This document shows positions 49,478 to 60,149 of a stretch of 64,000 nucleotides of DNA, one piece after another. Within the stretch, counting starts at the first letter, position 1. Every line of letters begins with the position of its first letter. The notes beneath the pieces were generated by a model. The model searched no databases and had not been told where the DNA came from. It saw only the letters and a program-made list of their open reading frames with translations. Made by a program: the position numbers and the translations under genes. Origin of the DNA: Fratercula arctica (taxonomy: Eukaryota; Chordata; Aves; Charadriiformes; Alcidae); assembly GCA_947846985.1 (NCBI GenBank), contig CANTUZ010000002.1, positions 156,855,889 to 156,919,888 of the forward strand, read 5' to 3'.

Positions 49478-50742
49478 GGAGCCTCACCTCCATCCCTGGA
49501 AAGATGATGGAACAGCTTGTTCTGGGCGTCATCTCAAGGCACGTGGAGGAAAAGAAAGCTATCAGAAGTACTCAGCATAGATTCACCAAGGGGAAATCAT
49601 GTCTGACTAATCTGATAGCCTTCTACGATGGCATGACTGGATGGATAGATGAGGGGAGGGCGGTAGATGTGGTCTATCTTGACTTAAGCAAAGCGTTTGA
49701 CACGGTCTCCCACAGCATCCTCATAGGGAAGCTTAGGAAGTGTGGGTTAGATGAACGGACAGTTAGGTGGATAGAAAACTGGCTGAAAGATAGAGCTCAG
49801 AGGGTTGTGATTAGGGGCACAGAATCTAGTTGGAGACCAGTGACGAGTGGTGTTCCCCAGGGGTCAGTACTGGGTCCAGTCCTCTTCAATATATTCATCA
49901 ATGACCTGGATGAGGGGATAGAGAGCACCCTCAGCAAGTTTGCTGATGACACAAAGCTGGGGGGGGCGGCTGACACACCGGAGGGCTGTGCTGCCATACA
50001 GAGAGACCTGGACAGGTTGGAGATCTGGGCAGAGAGAAACCTTATGAAATTCAACAAGGGCAAGTGTAGGGTGCTGCACCTGGGGAGGAACAACCCCATG
50101 CACCAGTACAGGTTGGGGGCTGACCTGCTGGAGAGCAGCTCTGTGGAAAGAGACCTGGGAGTCCTGGTGGACAACAGGATGACCATGAGCCAGCAATGTG
50201 CCCTTGTGGCCAAGAAGGCCAATGGCATCCTGGGGTGCATCAAAAAGAGTGTGGCCAGCAGGTCAAGGGAGGTCATCCTCCCCCTCTACTCTGCCTTGGT
50301 GAGGCCACACCTGGAGTACTGTGTCCAGTTCTGGGCTCCCCGGTTCCAGAAGGACAGGGAACTGCTGGAAAGGGTGCAGCAGAGGGCTACCAAGATGATT
50401 AGGGGACTGGAACACCTCTCTTATGAGGAAAGGCTGAGGGATTTGGGTCTCTTCAGTCTGGAAAAAAGACGGCTGAGGGGGGATCTTATCAACACTTATA
50501 AATACTTAAAGGGTGGGTGTCAGGAGGATGGGACCAGGCTCTTTTCAGTAGTGCCCGGGGACAGGACAAGAGGCAATGGGCACAAACTTGAGCACAAGAA
50601 GTTCCACCTAAACATGAGGAGGAACTTCTTTACCCTGAGGGTGGCAGAGCACTGGAACAGGCTGCCCAGAGAGGTGGTGGAGTCTCCATCTCTGGAGACA
50701 TTCAAAACCCGCCTGGACGTGTTCCTGTGTAACCTGCTCTAG
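49468..50742 (+). CDS. CR1 reverse transcriptase, open partial frame
   Basis: The continuous frame spans 424 codons, counting from a TTG at 49468; the first in-frame ATG is at 49504. RNA-templated DNA synthesis motifs are intact. They are motif [10 protein letters not shown] (residues 70-78, metal-binding Asp72), motif [12 protein letters not shown] (127-137) and motif C FADD (158-161), the catalytic Asp pair. The C-terminal CR1 region follows with [58 protein letters not shown] and [13 protein letters not shown]. Full CR1 ORF2 proteins also carry an N-terminal endonuclease, lost here by 5' truncation. There is no promoter of its own, and expression is not expected unless read through from a neighbouring transcript. 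Confidence 0.93.
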   Translation: MPWGSLTSIPGKMMEQLVLGVISRHVEEKKAIRSTQHRFTKGKSCLTNLIAFYDGMTGWIDEGRAVDVVYLDLSKAFDTVSHSILIGKLRKCGLDERTVRWIENWLKDRAQRVVIRGTESSWRPVTSGVPQGSVLGPVLFNIFINDLDEGIESTLSKFADDTKLGGAADTPEGCAAIQRDLDRLEIWAERNLMKFNKGKCRVLHLGRNNPMHQYRLGADLLESSSVERDLGVLVDNRMTMSQQCALVAKKANGILGCIKKSVASRSREVILPLYSALVRPHLEYCVQFWAPRFQKDRELLERVQQRATKMIRGLEHLSYEERLRDLGLFSLEKRRLRGDLINTYKYLKGGCQEDGTRLFSVVPGDRTRGNGHKLEHKKFHLNMRRNFFTLRVAEHWNRLPREVVESPSLETFKTRLDVFLCNLL

Positions 50743-50835
50743 GTGACCCTGCTCTGGCAGGGGGGTTGGACTAGATGATCTCCAGAGGTCCCTTCCAACC
50801 CTATGGTTCTATGATTCTATGATTCTATGATTCTA
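49478..50835 (+). mobile_element. CR1 LINE, young 5'-truncated copy
   Basis: CR1 similarity begins at the RT text [13 protein letters not shown] and runs without a frame break to the stop at 50742. A short 3' UTR follows (TTGGACTAGATGATCTCCAG, CCCTTCCAACCCTATGG) and then four tandem ATTCTATG-type octamers ending in ATTCTAAG. The octamers mark the CR1 3' end, used by its reverse transcriptase. The lack of any stop or frameshift in over 1.2 kb makes it the youngest CR1 in this window. The 5' end, with ORF1, the endonuclease and the RT N-terminus, is missing, so it cannot move by itself. Confidence 0.97.
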
Positions 50836-51381
50836 AGGCTGGACTCTGCCTGGGATTTATTGTGAGGTTGCAACCTCCTTCCTAATGTTGAGGTGCCTGG
50901 TGGGAGCAGGGACAACCGAGCAGACCGGGTAGGATGGGTTTTGCTTGTGCCCTGGGTCTGGCAGCCCTGCCAGCGTTAAGCAACTGCTTCAGACTCCTGG
51001 GAAAGCCAAAACCAAAAGCTCTGCTTCTTGGAGATTGTTCTCCAGCCTCCTTGCAGAACAGGCTTGATCTTTTGCCCCATTTTAGAAGGGTTAGGGTGAA
51101 TTTTTTTTTGGTGTGTGTTGTAATTTTAAATAAATTTTAAAAGCTGTAACTTAAAGAGAAGAGGGAATGGTGTTTCTGTGTTCCCTTCTCTCACCTCCAC
51201 TGTTACCCCTCCTTTATGCCTTGATTTTCACTGCATCAACTTAATGGCACATTTTGCTCTTAATGCACACTGTGCACAGTCACACTATCTTCAGCGAGGA
51301 TGCATTTGCTTCCTTGGATTTCACCTAAAAGGTGGAATTTCATGTAAAAGCTACCTCTCCACCTCTGAGAAGGGAAATGCT
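50836..51381. other. Unique non-coding sequence
   Basis: No gene is supported. An AT-rich patch lies at 51095-51145. Nothing else is distinctive before the CTTC array. Confidence 0.55.
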
Positions 51382-51623
51382 TCTTTCTTTTCCCTCCTTC
51401 TTTCCTTCCTTCCTTCCTTCCTTCCTTCCTTCCTTCCTTCCTTCCTTCCTTCCTTCCTTCCTTCCTTCCTTCCTTCCTTCCTTCCTTCCTTCCTTCCTTC
51501 CTTCCTTCCTTCCCTCCTTCCTTCCCTCCTTCCTTCCCTCCTTCCTTCCTTCCTTCCTTCCTTCCTTCCTTCCTTCCTTCCTTCCTTCCTTCCTTCCTTC
51601 CCTCCTTCCCTCCTTCCCTCCTC
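51382..51623. repeat. (CTTC)n microsatellite, about 240 bp
   Basis: This is a second long CTTC/TTCC array, again with pyrimidines on the plus strand. CTCC interruptions occur in the middle (about 51512-51543) and at the 3' end. Reading frames through it are artefacts. Confidence 0.98.
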
Positions 51624-54600
51624 CTTTAACCAGTAAATGGATGAAATTCTGTTGCCCCACAGACATCAGTGAGGTCAGGGTGTTCCTCCAGGCTCACTGT
51701 AACCTGTACTCACATGCTCCAAGCCAGTGTGTATATGTACCTGTCTCACCTCTATCTCACCCCCACAACTCACAACAATTTTGATTTTAGATTAAATGCC
51801 AAATGGGTCACCTTCTATGCAGGAGAACCTAAAATTGCTACAAAACCTGGACTTCCTTAGTAATAGCAATGATAAGCATGAAGTTATCTGTAAGATATGG
51901 CTTTAGTTGGTTATTATTAACATTTTAAAGAGAAAGGAAAAGGAAACACCACACATGTAGACAAGTATTCCCAAGAATTCTGATTTCCCCACCTGAACTG
52001 CCAGTTTTTAACTAGGGTGTCAGACTTCTGGATAAAACTATGTGGGTAGCAAAAATAGGACAGACGGTTGGAGTACAGACAGACAGAGGAAACAAAATGT
52101 TCAAGCCCCTTCTTGTTCCCCTGGTTGCCCAGGAATGTGTAGGTGCAACCCTGACAGATGCTGCAAACCCCTGTTTGACAAGCCAGGCCGTTACGGTATT
52201 GAATGTGATACCAGTAAGTCATTCACAGCCAGTATGTAACTCTCAAATCTTGGCATCTTGGCCAGGTTTTAAAAATATTTGTCTTCCTATGTGGTAAGGT
52301 CTAGTTTGTGTATCCTTTCCTTGTGCTGGGTAGCAAGGTTTCATGGAAGGAATCTCTCTGGAGCTCAATGGGGCTATTCATTCCTGTAGGTGTTCATTAT
52401 TTCCATGGTGGCACAGTTTAATCCAGGATCCAAATTTTTAATGGGTGCCTTAAAAGACACCTATATCCCCTCAATGACATTGGGATCTGAGCGTTTAATT
52501 TACTTTTTCAAAGAACACGAATGATGACAAAGACATGACATGATTTTCAGGATAATAAATGGGTGTTTCTCTAGAAGGATCCAACAATGGCAGACTTCAA
52601 AACAGAGCTTTTAAGCATTAATATGCACATTTCTATCCCAAATCTTCAAAGCATCATTAGCAATTCTGGGTGCACAACTTCTTGTATCAGAAGCACTTGA
52701 GAGAGCACTGAGCATGGTGAATGCTTAAAAAACAGGTCCCTCCAAGGTATCTCAAGTTACCCATCAAAAACGTAGTCAATTTGGATCAGAAGTCACTCTA
52801 CAGATCTTATATTGCTTTTAAAAAGCTGCTATTATCCTGTACCAAATACGTATAGAAACTCCATACCTACTATTTAAAAAAACCTACCTTTTGGGTGGAA
52901 CTATTTGGTAGCAAGCAATACTGTACGTCCTGCAAAACCCATAAAGTGTAATAATGGAAGCACTGAATTATTTGTGAACTGTCATTTTTGATTTATATCA
53001 AATGACATATTCCTTTTCTGTCTTCCTAATTACCCATACATTTTTTTTTTTTCTTTTGCGACAATATCTGGGAGTATTTACTGCATGTCAAATGTCTTAT
53101 TTATATCATTCCACATAATTATCTATTTGGGAGATTAGATCATTGCTAGTTCTGGAGATGTTGCTTTGACTTATTTGGAAGGTATAAATCTGTAAAATTT
53201 AATGAATTTCAGGAGTATTCTTTCATTAAAAATGTATCACAGGGGTTCAGTGTGTGATTTCTGGAGTCACACTAGGCATTTTTAATTAATTTTTGAATCT
53301 GGCAAAGTGCTTTTTCTTCAGTGTGAATAAGTTGTCTGCCAAATGGAGTTTTGTGATGCTCTGCAATCTATGTTAGGTCTCTAGCTTGTGCTTTGACTTA
53401 TAAAAAGGAAAAAAAAAGAAAAAAAAAAGGAGGGGGGATGCAAATGCAGCCATTTTCCTGTGATACTTTTGTACACAGTATTGCCCATTATGCAAATACT
53501 CCTTTCTTACACTACCCACTCCATGATTCCTAAGATCCTAAGCCAAATCTCAATACGACACAGTCCTCAGTTTCTGCATAGTAGGACATCACACATTCTG
53601 TAAGTTAAGAGGACTGAAATATTTTTTTAAAACAGTATAAGTAATGCTGCAATTAAAATCACTGATTCCAGCTTCTTGTTTGGTAGAGCTGTTTAAGAAA
53701 CGTCTCATGGAAATGGCCAAATGAAACTTTTTCCATTAAAAAACATCAGTTTTTCCAAGCCATTTTTATGTTTCACCAGGAAAAGCTGTTTTACAGTCCC
53801 ACAGCTGTCACAAGAGGACAGCAAAACTGTCATTTCAGCTAAGGGAACAGCAGACAGACTAGGATTAGAGAAGGGATGGTGAATCTCCTTCCTTTGTTCT
53901 CCTTCCCTTCCAGTAGCAGGAGAAGTTGTGAGGAAGCAGTACTCTCAACCTCTGGACAGCCTGAAAGATTTGGTGGGTTTCACTCTCATCAATAAGGTCT
54001 GGGACCCACAGAACTGCCATTTGACATCTCCTAGAATTAAATTCTGTCGAAACACAGTCCCATAAAAAGTGCTGAGGGTTTGCTGTTGTTGTTGTTATTG
54101 TTGTTTTTGGCTTTTTTTTCCTCCCTGTCCAGAACAGTTTCTACTGCACAGAAAGGCCATTTTCAGCCTTCATCTGCTGCTTCGTGCTATATGGGACATA
54201 GAGCAAGATGGCTAGATGGAGATGGACAGGGAGCAGAGCAGGAGCCCTTGCCTGTGTCACTGGCTTTAAATAGTCTGTAGATATTGGGCATCACCAATCA
54301 GCCATCCCACAAAATTGGAATCCTTGTGCCATCAAGCCAAATGGGGAGGGCATCAAGCTCCCATCTCCCAAAGCTTTATTCTGGACATAGGGAAGAGGAT
54401 CCAGCCTTCCTGTTAAACCCTGCACAAGCTCCTTGCAGACATTTAGATCCATCAGAAAACAGCTCACACAAGTTCTCAGTTAAAAGAGGTGGTATATATA
54501 TCTCTTTGTGCTGTTACTTGCAGCCCCGGAAGATGTCAAAATCTTGTGGAGGAAGTATTTGCTGATCTCTATCAGCAGTGTAACGAGACGGGTGACTCAG

Positions 54601-55930
54601 TGTTGCTCTAATTAATGCATGGAAAGACCTTTTCTAAAATACATTTGGTATGTTTCCCCCTGGAGACAGGAGATATCTACAGCAAGCACATCCTCCCACA
54701 CCTCTCCTGGGCACTAGAACTTATTAGCAAATCCCCTACTTATGCTCTTTTACTAGGGCAGGTACTGCTGTAGCAACCATGATGGCAAATGCAGGGTAAG
54801 CCGAGCTCAGGAATTTTGGCAATGGTTTTTAATTTCATTCTGTATCATTTAACCATGAATCCTAATGGCATATGCTAAAGGGCTGTCATCCCACCTAGTT
54901 TGTAAATAAAATGCTCCTGTGTGAAGGAGGGTGGGTAGATCAGCCAAATATTATAATATAAGCTTCTGCCTCTCTGGCATCACCTCTGAAGAGTATGGGG
55001 TATCTTTGGAGTATCCTTCCTCCAGGAAGTCACCATCAAGAAAACTGTAACTTAAATGTTTTCACAGGATCACTTGCACAAGCAAGTTCTTAGCTCACTA
55101 GAAAAAAAAAACCAAAAAACAACCACCACCTGACCACCCTGCAAACAGAGAGAGGGAATAAAACCCCATCAGTGCCCTAGCAAAGCATTTTGAAGCATTT
55201 ATGCACCACAGGTTAACCTCGTGACAATTTTTTCTCACTGGAAGGATTGACAGGGTTAATGTGTTTTCATAAATTGGTAGAACTTCACAGCTCTGACATC
55301 TGTCAATACCTTTGGCCAGCAGGTTCAGAGTTTATTAGTATGGAACACACAGACACGCACAGAGCTTAGTCAGACAAACCCAATTGCATTGGTGAAAGTA
55401 GGCTTTAAATAAAGAGAGAGACAGGCAAAAAAAGTGCTTATCTGAAAATTAGGAGTGAAAGAGAGAACTGGTATTAATCAGAGAGTGTGAGATAATTTCT
55501 GTTGTCTTCCCATCACCTCCTTGAAGTTTGTGCAGTTGTCGCTGGGATCCTTTGGCCAGGGCCACTAGCATGGGCAGAGCAGGACAATCTGACCTGGGAC
55601 TACCTCCTCTGAGGCAGGCAGAGGGAGGCCAGCAAGACCACCCAGTAGGCAGAGAAAGGCTTCCATCCCTGTGAGGAGAAGACAACAATGTCTTCATCAT
55701 TGTGAGGAGAAGACAACAATGTCTATTAACATGCCTGTTTGCAACACCCCAATGATCGATGACCCAGGAGACCACAAAGTCTCCATTTATGGCTCTTAGT
55801 GGCAATGAGTTAGAGGGCTTTTCTTAGGTCTCCCTTTCTTCCTGTGTAGTAGTTTTTGGATTCTTTGCTGGGTTCATTTACCACTGGCCATCTCACTCTA
55901 GCTTTTACAGCCCTTTTTCATGTGTAGCTG
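51624..55930. other. Unique non-coding sequence
   Basis: No gene is supported. There is a T run at 53041-53053, an A-rich patch at 53408-53432 and an A run at 55101-55120. A tandem duplication TGTGAGGAGAAGACAACAAT lies at 55670-55724 (period 31). The longest frame (118 codons, minus, 55449-55805) overlaps the duplication and resembles nothing known. Confidence 0.5.
55670..55724. repeat. 24 bp tandem duplication
   Basis: Two identical 24 bp copies (55670-55693 and 55701-55724) separated by TCATCAT, period 31. This is a local slippage or repair duplication. Confidence 0.9.
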
Positions 55931-57032
55931 TGTTGGGTTTGTGTGGCGAGGTTTTGGTAGTGAGGGCACCACAGAGGTGGCTTCTGTGAGAAGCTGCTAG
56001 AAGTTTCCCCCATGTTTGATAGAGCCAACGCCAGCCGACTCCAAGATGGACCTGCCGCTGGCCAAAGCTGAGCCCATCTGTGATGGTGGTAGTGTCTCTG
56101 GGATAACATATTTAAGAAGGAGTAAAAAAACCTGAGCAATGTCAGCTGAAGCGAGGAGTGAGAATATGTGAAACAAACAACTCTGCAGACACCAAGGTCA
56201 GTGAAGAAGGAGGGGAAGGAGGTGCTCCAGGTGTCAGAGCAGAGATTCCTCTGCAGCCCTTGGTGAAGAACATGGTGAGGCGGGCTGTTCCCTGCAGCCT
56301 ATGGATGTTAATGGTGGAGCAGATATCCACCTGCAGCCTGTCAGGACCCAACACCAGAGCATGTGGATGCACACAAAGGAGGCTGTAACGCTATGGGAAG
56401 CCCACGCTGGAGCAGGTGACCCCCTGGAGAGAGGACCCCACGCTGGAGCAGGTTTGCTGGCAGGACTTGTGATCCTGTGGGGGACCCACGCTGGAGCAGT
56501 CTGTTCCTGAAAAACTACACCCTGTGGAAAGGACCCACGCTGGAGCAGTTTGTGAAGAGCTGCAGCCTGTGTGAAGGAGTCATGATGGAGAAGTTCATGG
56601 AGGACTGTCTCCCATGGGAGGGACCCTACACTGGAGCAGGGGAAGAGTGTGAGGATTCCTCCCCCTGAGGAGGAAGGAGCAGCAGAGATAAAGTATGATG
56701 AACTGACCACAACCCCCATTCCCCGTCTCCCTGTGCCACTTGAGGGGAGGAGATAGAGAAATTGGGAGTGATGTTGAGCCCAGGAAGAAGGGAGGGGTGG
56801 AGGAAGGTGTTTTAAGATTTGGTTTTATTTTTCATTATCCTATTCTGATTTGATTGGTAATAAATTAAATTAATTCCCTCAAGTTGAATCTGTTTTGTCC
56901 ATGACAGTAATTGGTGACTGATCTCTCCCTGTCCTCATCTCAACCCATGAGCCTTTCTCTCCTCTGTTGGGCTGTAGGAGGGGAGTGATAAAATGGCTTT
57001 GGTGGGCACCTTTGGTGGGTCAACCCACCACA
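55931..57032 (+). mobile_element. Long ERV LTR, plus strand
   Basis: The LTR begins TGTTGGGTTTGTGTGGCGAG and ends GGTCAACCCACCACA, about 1.1 kb with TG...CA ends. I recognise it as an abundant avian LTR type. A TATA-like CATATTTAAG lies at 56107-56116 and the polyadenylation signal AATAAA at 56859-56864, so U3-R-U5 order is on the plus strand. Between them is a tandem array built on ACGCTGGAGCAG. No retroviral genes adjoin, so it is a solo LTR. The flanking bases (AGCTG left, GTAAT right) do not give a clean target duplication. Confidence 0.88.
56403..56639 (+). repeat. Minisatellite inside the LTR
   Basis: CACGCTGGAGCAG recurs at 56403, 56439, 56487 and about 56536, with a variant CTACACTGGAGCAG ending at 56639. 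Unit spacing is mostly 36-49 bp, and each unit includes CCTGTGG/CCATGGG-type spacers. Such internal arrays expand and contract between copies. Confidence 0.85.
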
Positions 57033-57077
57033 GTAATGTTGGCACCAGTCTTTGGAACTATCTCCTCTGTCAGCCAT

Positions 57078-57716
57078 TGTGGTGGTTTGACCTTGTCTGT
57101 CTGTCAGGTGCCCACCCAGACACTCCCTCACTCCCCGTCTTCAGCAGGACAGGGGTAGAAAATAAGATGAAAAGCTCATGGATCAATATAAAGGTGGTTT
57201 AATGAAAGAAAGCAAAGTCTGTGCATGAAAACAAATAAAATAAAATAAAATAAAATAAAATAAAATAAATTAAAATAAAATAAAATAAAATAAAATAAAA
57301 TAAAAAATTATTCTCTACTTCCCATCAGCAGCCAATGTCCACCCACTTCCTGGGAAGCAGACCTTAATATGTGTAGTGCTTGCTTCAGAAGACAAATGCC
57401 GTAATAACAAATGCCCCTCACTGTCTTTCCCCCATCTTTTATTGCTGAGCACGGCACCATATGGTGTGGAATATCTTTTTGATCACCTTGGGCCAGCTGT
57501 CCTTGCTGTGTCCCTGCCCAGCCTCTTGCCCATACCCAGCCTACTGGTCTTTGAGGGCGGATTTGAAAGAAAGCCTTGGTGCTGTGTGAGTACTGCTCAG
57601 CAGCAGCAAAACATTGGTGTGTTATCAACACTGTGCTAGCTCCAAATACAAAGCACTAGGAGGGCTGCTATGGGAAAAGTTATCTATATTCTAGCCCGAC
57701 CCAGAAGAGCCACACA
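57078..57716 (-). mobile_element. ERV LTR, minus strand, with (AAAAT)n
   Basis: This is the same LTR family as 22223-22788. Shared blocks include CTTTTATTGCTGAGC (57436-57450), TGGAATATCTTTTTGATCA, GCCAGCTGTCC, CTGTGTGAGTACTGCTCAGCA and TGTTATCAACACTGT. The TATA-like AATAAAAG is at 57436-57443 on the minus strand. The left edge TGTGGTGG is clear; the right edge near 57716 is estimated. A simple-repeat expansion sits inside it at 57233-57308. Divergence from the 22 kb copy suggests considerable age. Confidence 0.8.
57233..57308. repeat. (AAAAT)n microsatellite inside LTR
   Basis: About 14 AAAAT units with one AAATT interruption near the middle. It lies where the related LTR at 22 kb has a short AAGCAAAAGC-type A-rich stretch, so it probably grew from that. 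Confidence 0.92.
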
Positions 57717-58644
57717 GAGCAGAGAGGTTTAGTAGGGACTGCAGGTGACATCATACTGGACTGGCCTGAGGAAATCAACTTTTTCCTCAGACTTAAACCA
57801 GCTTCCACCTTTATGATGGCTGTGAGAAACATCAGTTCCCTACTGTGACATCCAAGACAGGGCTTGGTGTGAACTCTGCCTTGGATTTTGCAAGGGTGTG
57901 TGCTCAAGACAGCCTCAGACAAACATTCCTGGTTGCATGGTAAACATTAGTATCCTCGAGAGAGTCCTCAAGAGTGCTCTTCAGGTTCAGTGTATGACGT
58001 ATCTCAAAATACTTATATCTGCATGATCTGAAAGATAACAGCTACTGCACCTGGAGTGAAAACCTGTTTGTCTTGTCTCTCTGGGAGCAGATTTCTGTGT
58101 GACTTTCTCCGTGCATTTCCCCATACCCCTGTGAAAACATAAGCTGTGCATTCACCCAGGCTAGCATCTCTCTAGGGAAAGTGACTGTCAGGTCTCAGAT
58201 CTTTGTGGATAAACCAAAACTATTGGAGTTTGTGGCTCTCCGCTTCCTTTATGACTAATAAGAAGGAACTAGGCACTGGGGTATTTTGTTCTTCTCAGTG
58301 GTTTTTAGGTACTGCAGGATTAGATGAGATGCATCCTGCATCCACTTGTCTCTACTAAGTACACATCCATTGAATAAAGGGTGCTGAGGATGACTTCCTC
58401 AGATGTAGCTCTCTATATGGTAGAGATCTGTAGGTTATCTTAGGACAGGCCTAGCAACACGTGGAGGTAGCTGTATGTCTCCCTGGCCATGTTGGACCAG
58501 ATGAAGTCCATTTACTCACAGCTGACAAATTCTGCCAGACTCTGCCTGGATCTGCCTATGCCATTCAGGAGTTTCTACACAACCACAGGTGTTTCTGGTA
58601 CTCATTAGTCAGATACTTGTGCTGCTCGAGTTATCGCACACTTA
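57717..58644. other. Unique non-coding sequence
   Basis: No gene is supported. Frames are under 85 codons and unrecognised. It separates the LTR pair from the next solo LTR. Confidence 0.5.
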
Positions 58645-58649
58645 GTATC
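58645..58649. repeat. Target-site duplication GTATC (left)
   Basis: Exact 5 bp match to 59114-59118. Confidence 0.75.
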
Positions 58650-59113
58650 TGTGGGAAAGCAACGGAAGATCGGCGAGGAGGATTGTAAATACGTTCAAGT
58701 GACTGGCACCTGGGGTGCTGGGAAACATATATCACACTAATTGTGGTTAAGTCTTGGGTGCTTGCAAGTAAAACACTTGCACTTAGATAACGTAAGTTGG
58801 TGATGGACTCAGGGACACCTTATCTAGCCACTTGAGAACCCTGGCTTGTTTTTGAAGAAGATGAAGGCACAGTGGGAAAACTATGCCTGTTTGAACCCTT
58901 TAAATACCAGTGAGAACAGGGAGTCCGCACACGCTCTTCCTAACAAGGACTCTCTCTCATCCCGCGGTGCCCACGTCCCCTACTTGTGTGCCTTTACCCG
59001 GGTGTTGCTTTGGAGATTCCCCAGTCCGTGAGGCATCGAGATTAAACTTGTTCTTTGCTTTTCATCCGTGGTTTTGTGGTTGTTCCTGCATCCTGCCTGC
59101 ATCGGCTCACACA
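58650..59113 (+). mobile_element. Solo ERV LTR with exact GTATC duplication
   Basis: This 464 bp unit begins TGTGGGAAAG and ends GGCTCACACA, with GTATC directly outside both ends. U3 holds a TTTAAATA box at 58899-58906. An ATTAAA polyadenylation signal lies at 59041-59046, followed by a T/G-rich stretch (CTTGTTCTTTGC), as in retroviral R-U5. The order sets plus-strand orientation. Its sequence is unrelated to the other LTRs here. No internal genes remain. The boundaries rest on the paired duplication plus the TG...CA ends. Confidence 0.82.
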
Positions 59114-59118
59114 GTATC
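59114..59118. repeat. Target-site duplication GTATC (right)
   Basis: Exact 5 bp match to 58645-58649. Confidence 0.75.
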
Positions 59119-60149
59119 TAAGAAGAAGAGTTGAGGAATAACTGAAAAAACCTTATTTAAGTCATCACACAACAAATCCAAGTTTTCTTGCTGACTTAAC
59201 AATATCTTCTGTTGTGTCGATAGAGGTCCAGCCAGGTCATTTCTGTGAGATATTTTTGTTCATTGACAAACGCTTTGATCCAGAAAATATATAGTGGTCT
59301 GGTAAAAGTCCTCAGCTGGTGTTTATCACGCTGATTTACACTATCTGAATACCTGCCCTGCTGTGCCTCCCAAGTCAATACAAATTTTTTTTGTGTGCAG
59401 TTCCTTTCTTGTTTTTGGAGCAAAACAACAAAAAAACCCTACATCCCACCCTGTCACGTAAAAATGATCACAGGATGCACAAAAAAAGCTCGCAAAAGGG
59501 AGACATTGTCTCTTGGAAGAAAATGGAAACTCTTCTGAGAACATTATAGCCTATGGCACTGTCATGTAGCTGCACTTTTATAATGGACACAATATAATGA
59601 GTGTTGTTCATGAAAGCTGGTTGTTATATCCTAGCTGGAGGTCATACTTTGGCATATATAGAGCCGGTAATTTGTACACAGTGGGAGTTCTGCTGCTCTT
59701 CTGGTTTTCTTAGATTACATCTATTTCATAAGATATATGCATATTCAACCCCACATTGCTCCCCAAACTATCCTATCACCCACATAGGAGAGATGAGAAT
59801 TTGAAGCTCAGTTTTAGCCCAAGCCCTTAAGCTCTACTGATGTCAAAGTTCTTTCCTTGCTCTAGTTTGTAGAGTGGTTTTGGTATGGCTCTGAGGGGGT
59901 TGTTACTGAGCTTGAATGCAAGCAGGCCGTTCTCTGATCTCCCACTGATCTCCCTTTTGGACTCTTCTGCTCCCACTCTGTATGATGTTGGATGTTAGGT
60001 TTTCCTGATGCATATTTTTTCCATGGACTGGAGTCTAAGAAAAAACTGTCATCAAGTTATTCAGTCCCTTCAGGGAGTGGCAGGGTTTGGTCAGTTTGAC
60101 GACAGCGCCAGCAATAAATGCCCAGAGCCTGGAGAAGATCAGCAGGAGA
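59119..60149. other. Unique non-coding sequence
   Basis: No gene is supported. Only short unrecognised frames and small A/T runs. Confidence 0.5.

Noticed and set aside
49797..50276. Minus-strand frames within the CR1 copy
   Set aside because: Antisense shadows of the RT coding sequence.
51178..51784. Frames of about 150 codons over the second array
   Set aside because: Same artefact of the CTTC repeat.
55926..57037. Target duplication around the long plus-strand LTR
   Set aside because: AGCTG and GTAAT do not match, and shifting the edges by two bases gives only a 3 of 5 match.
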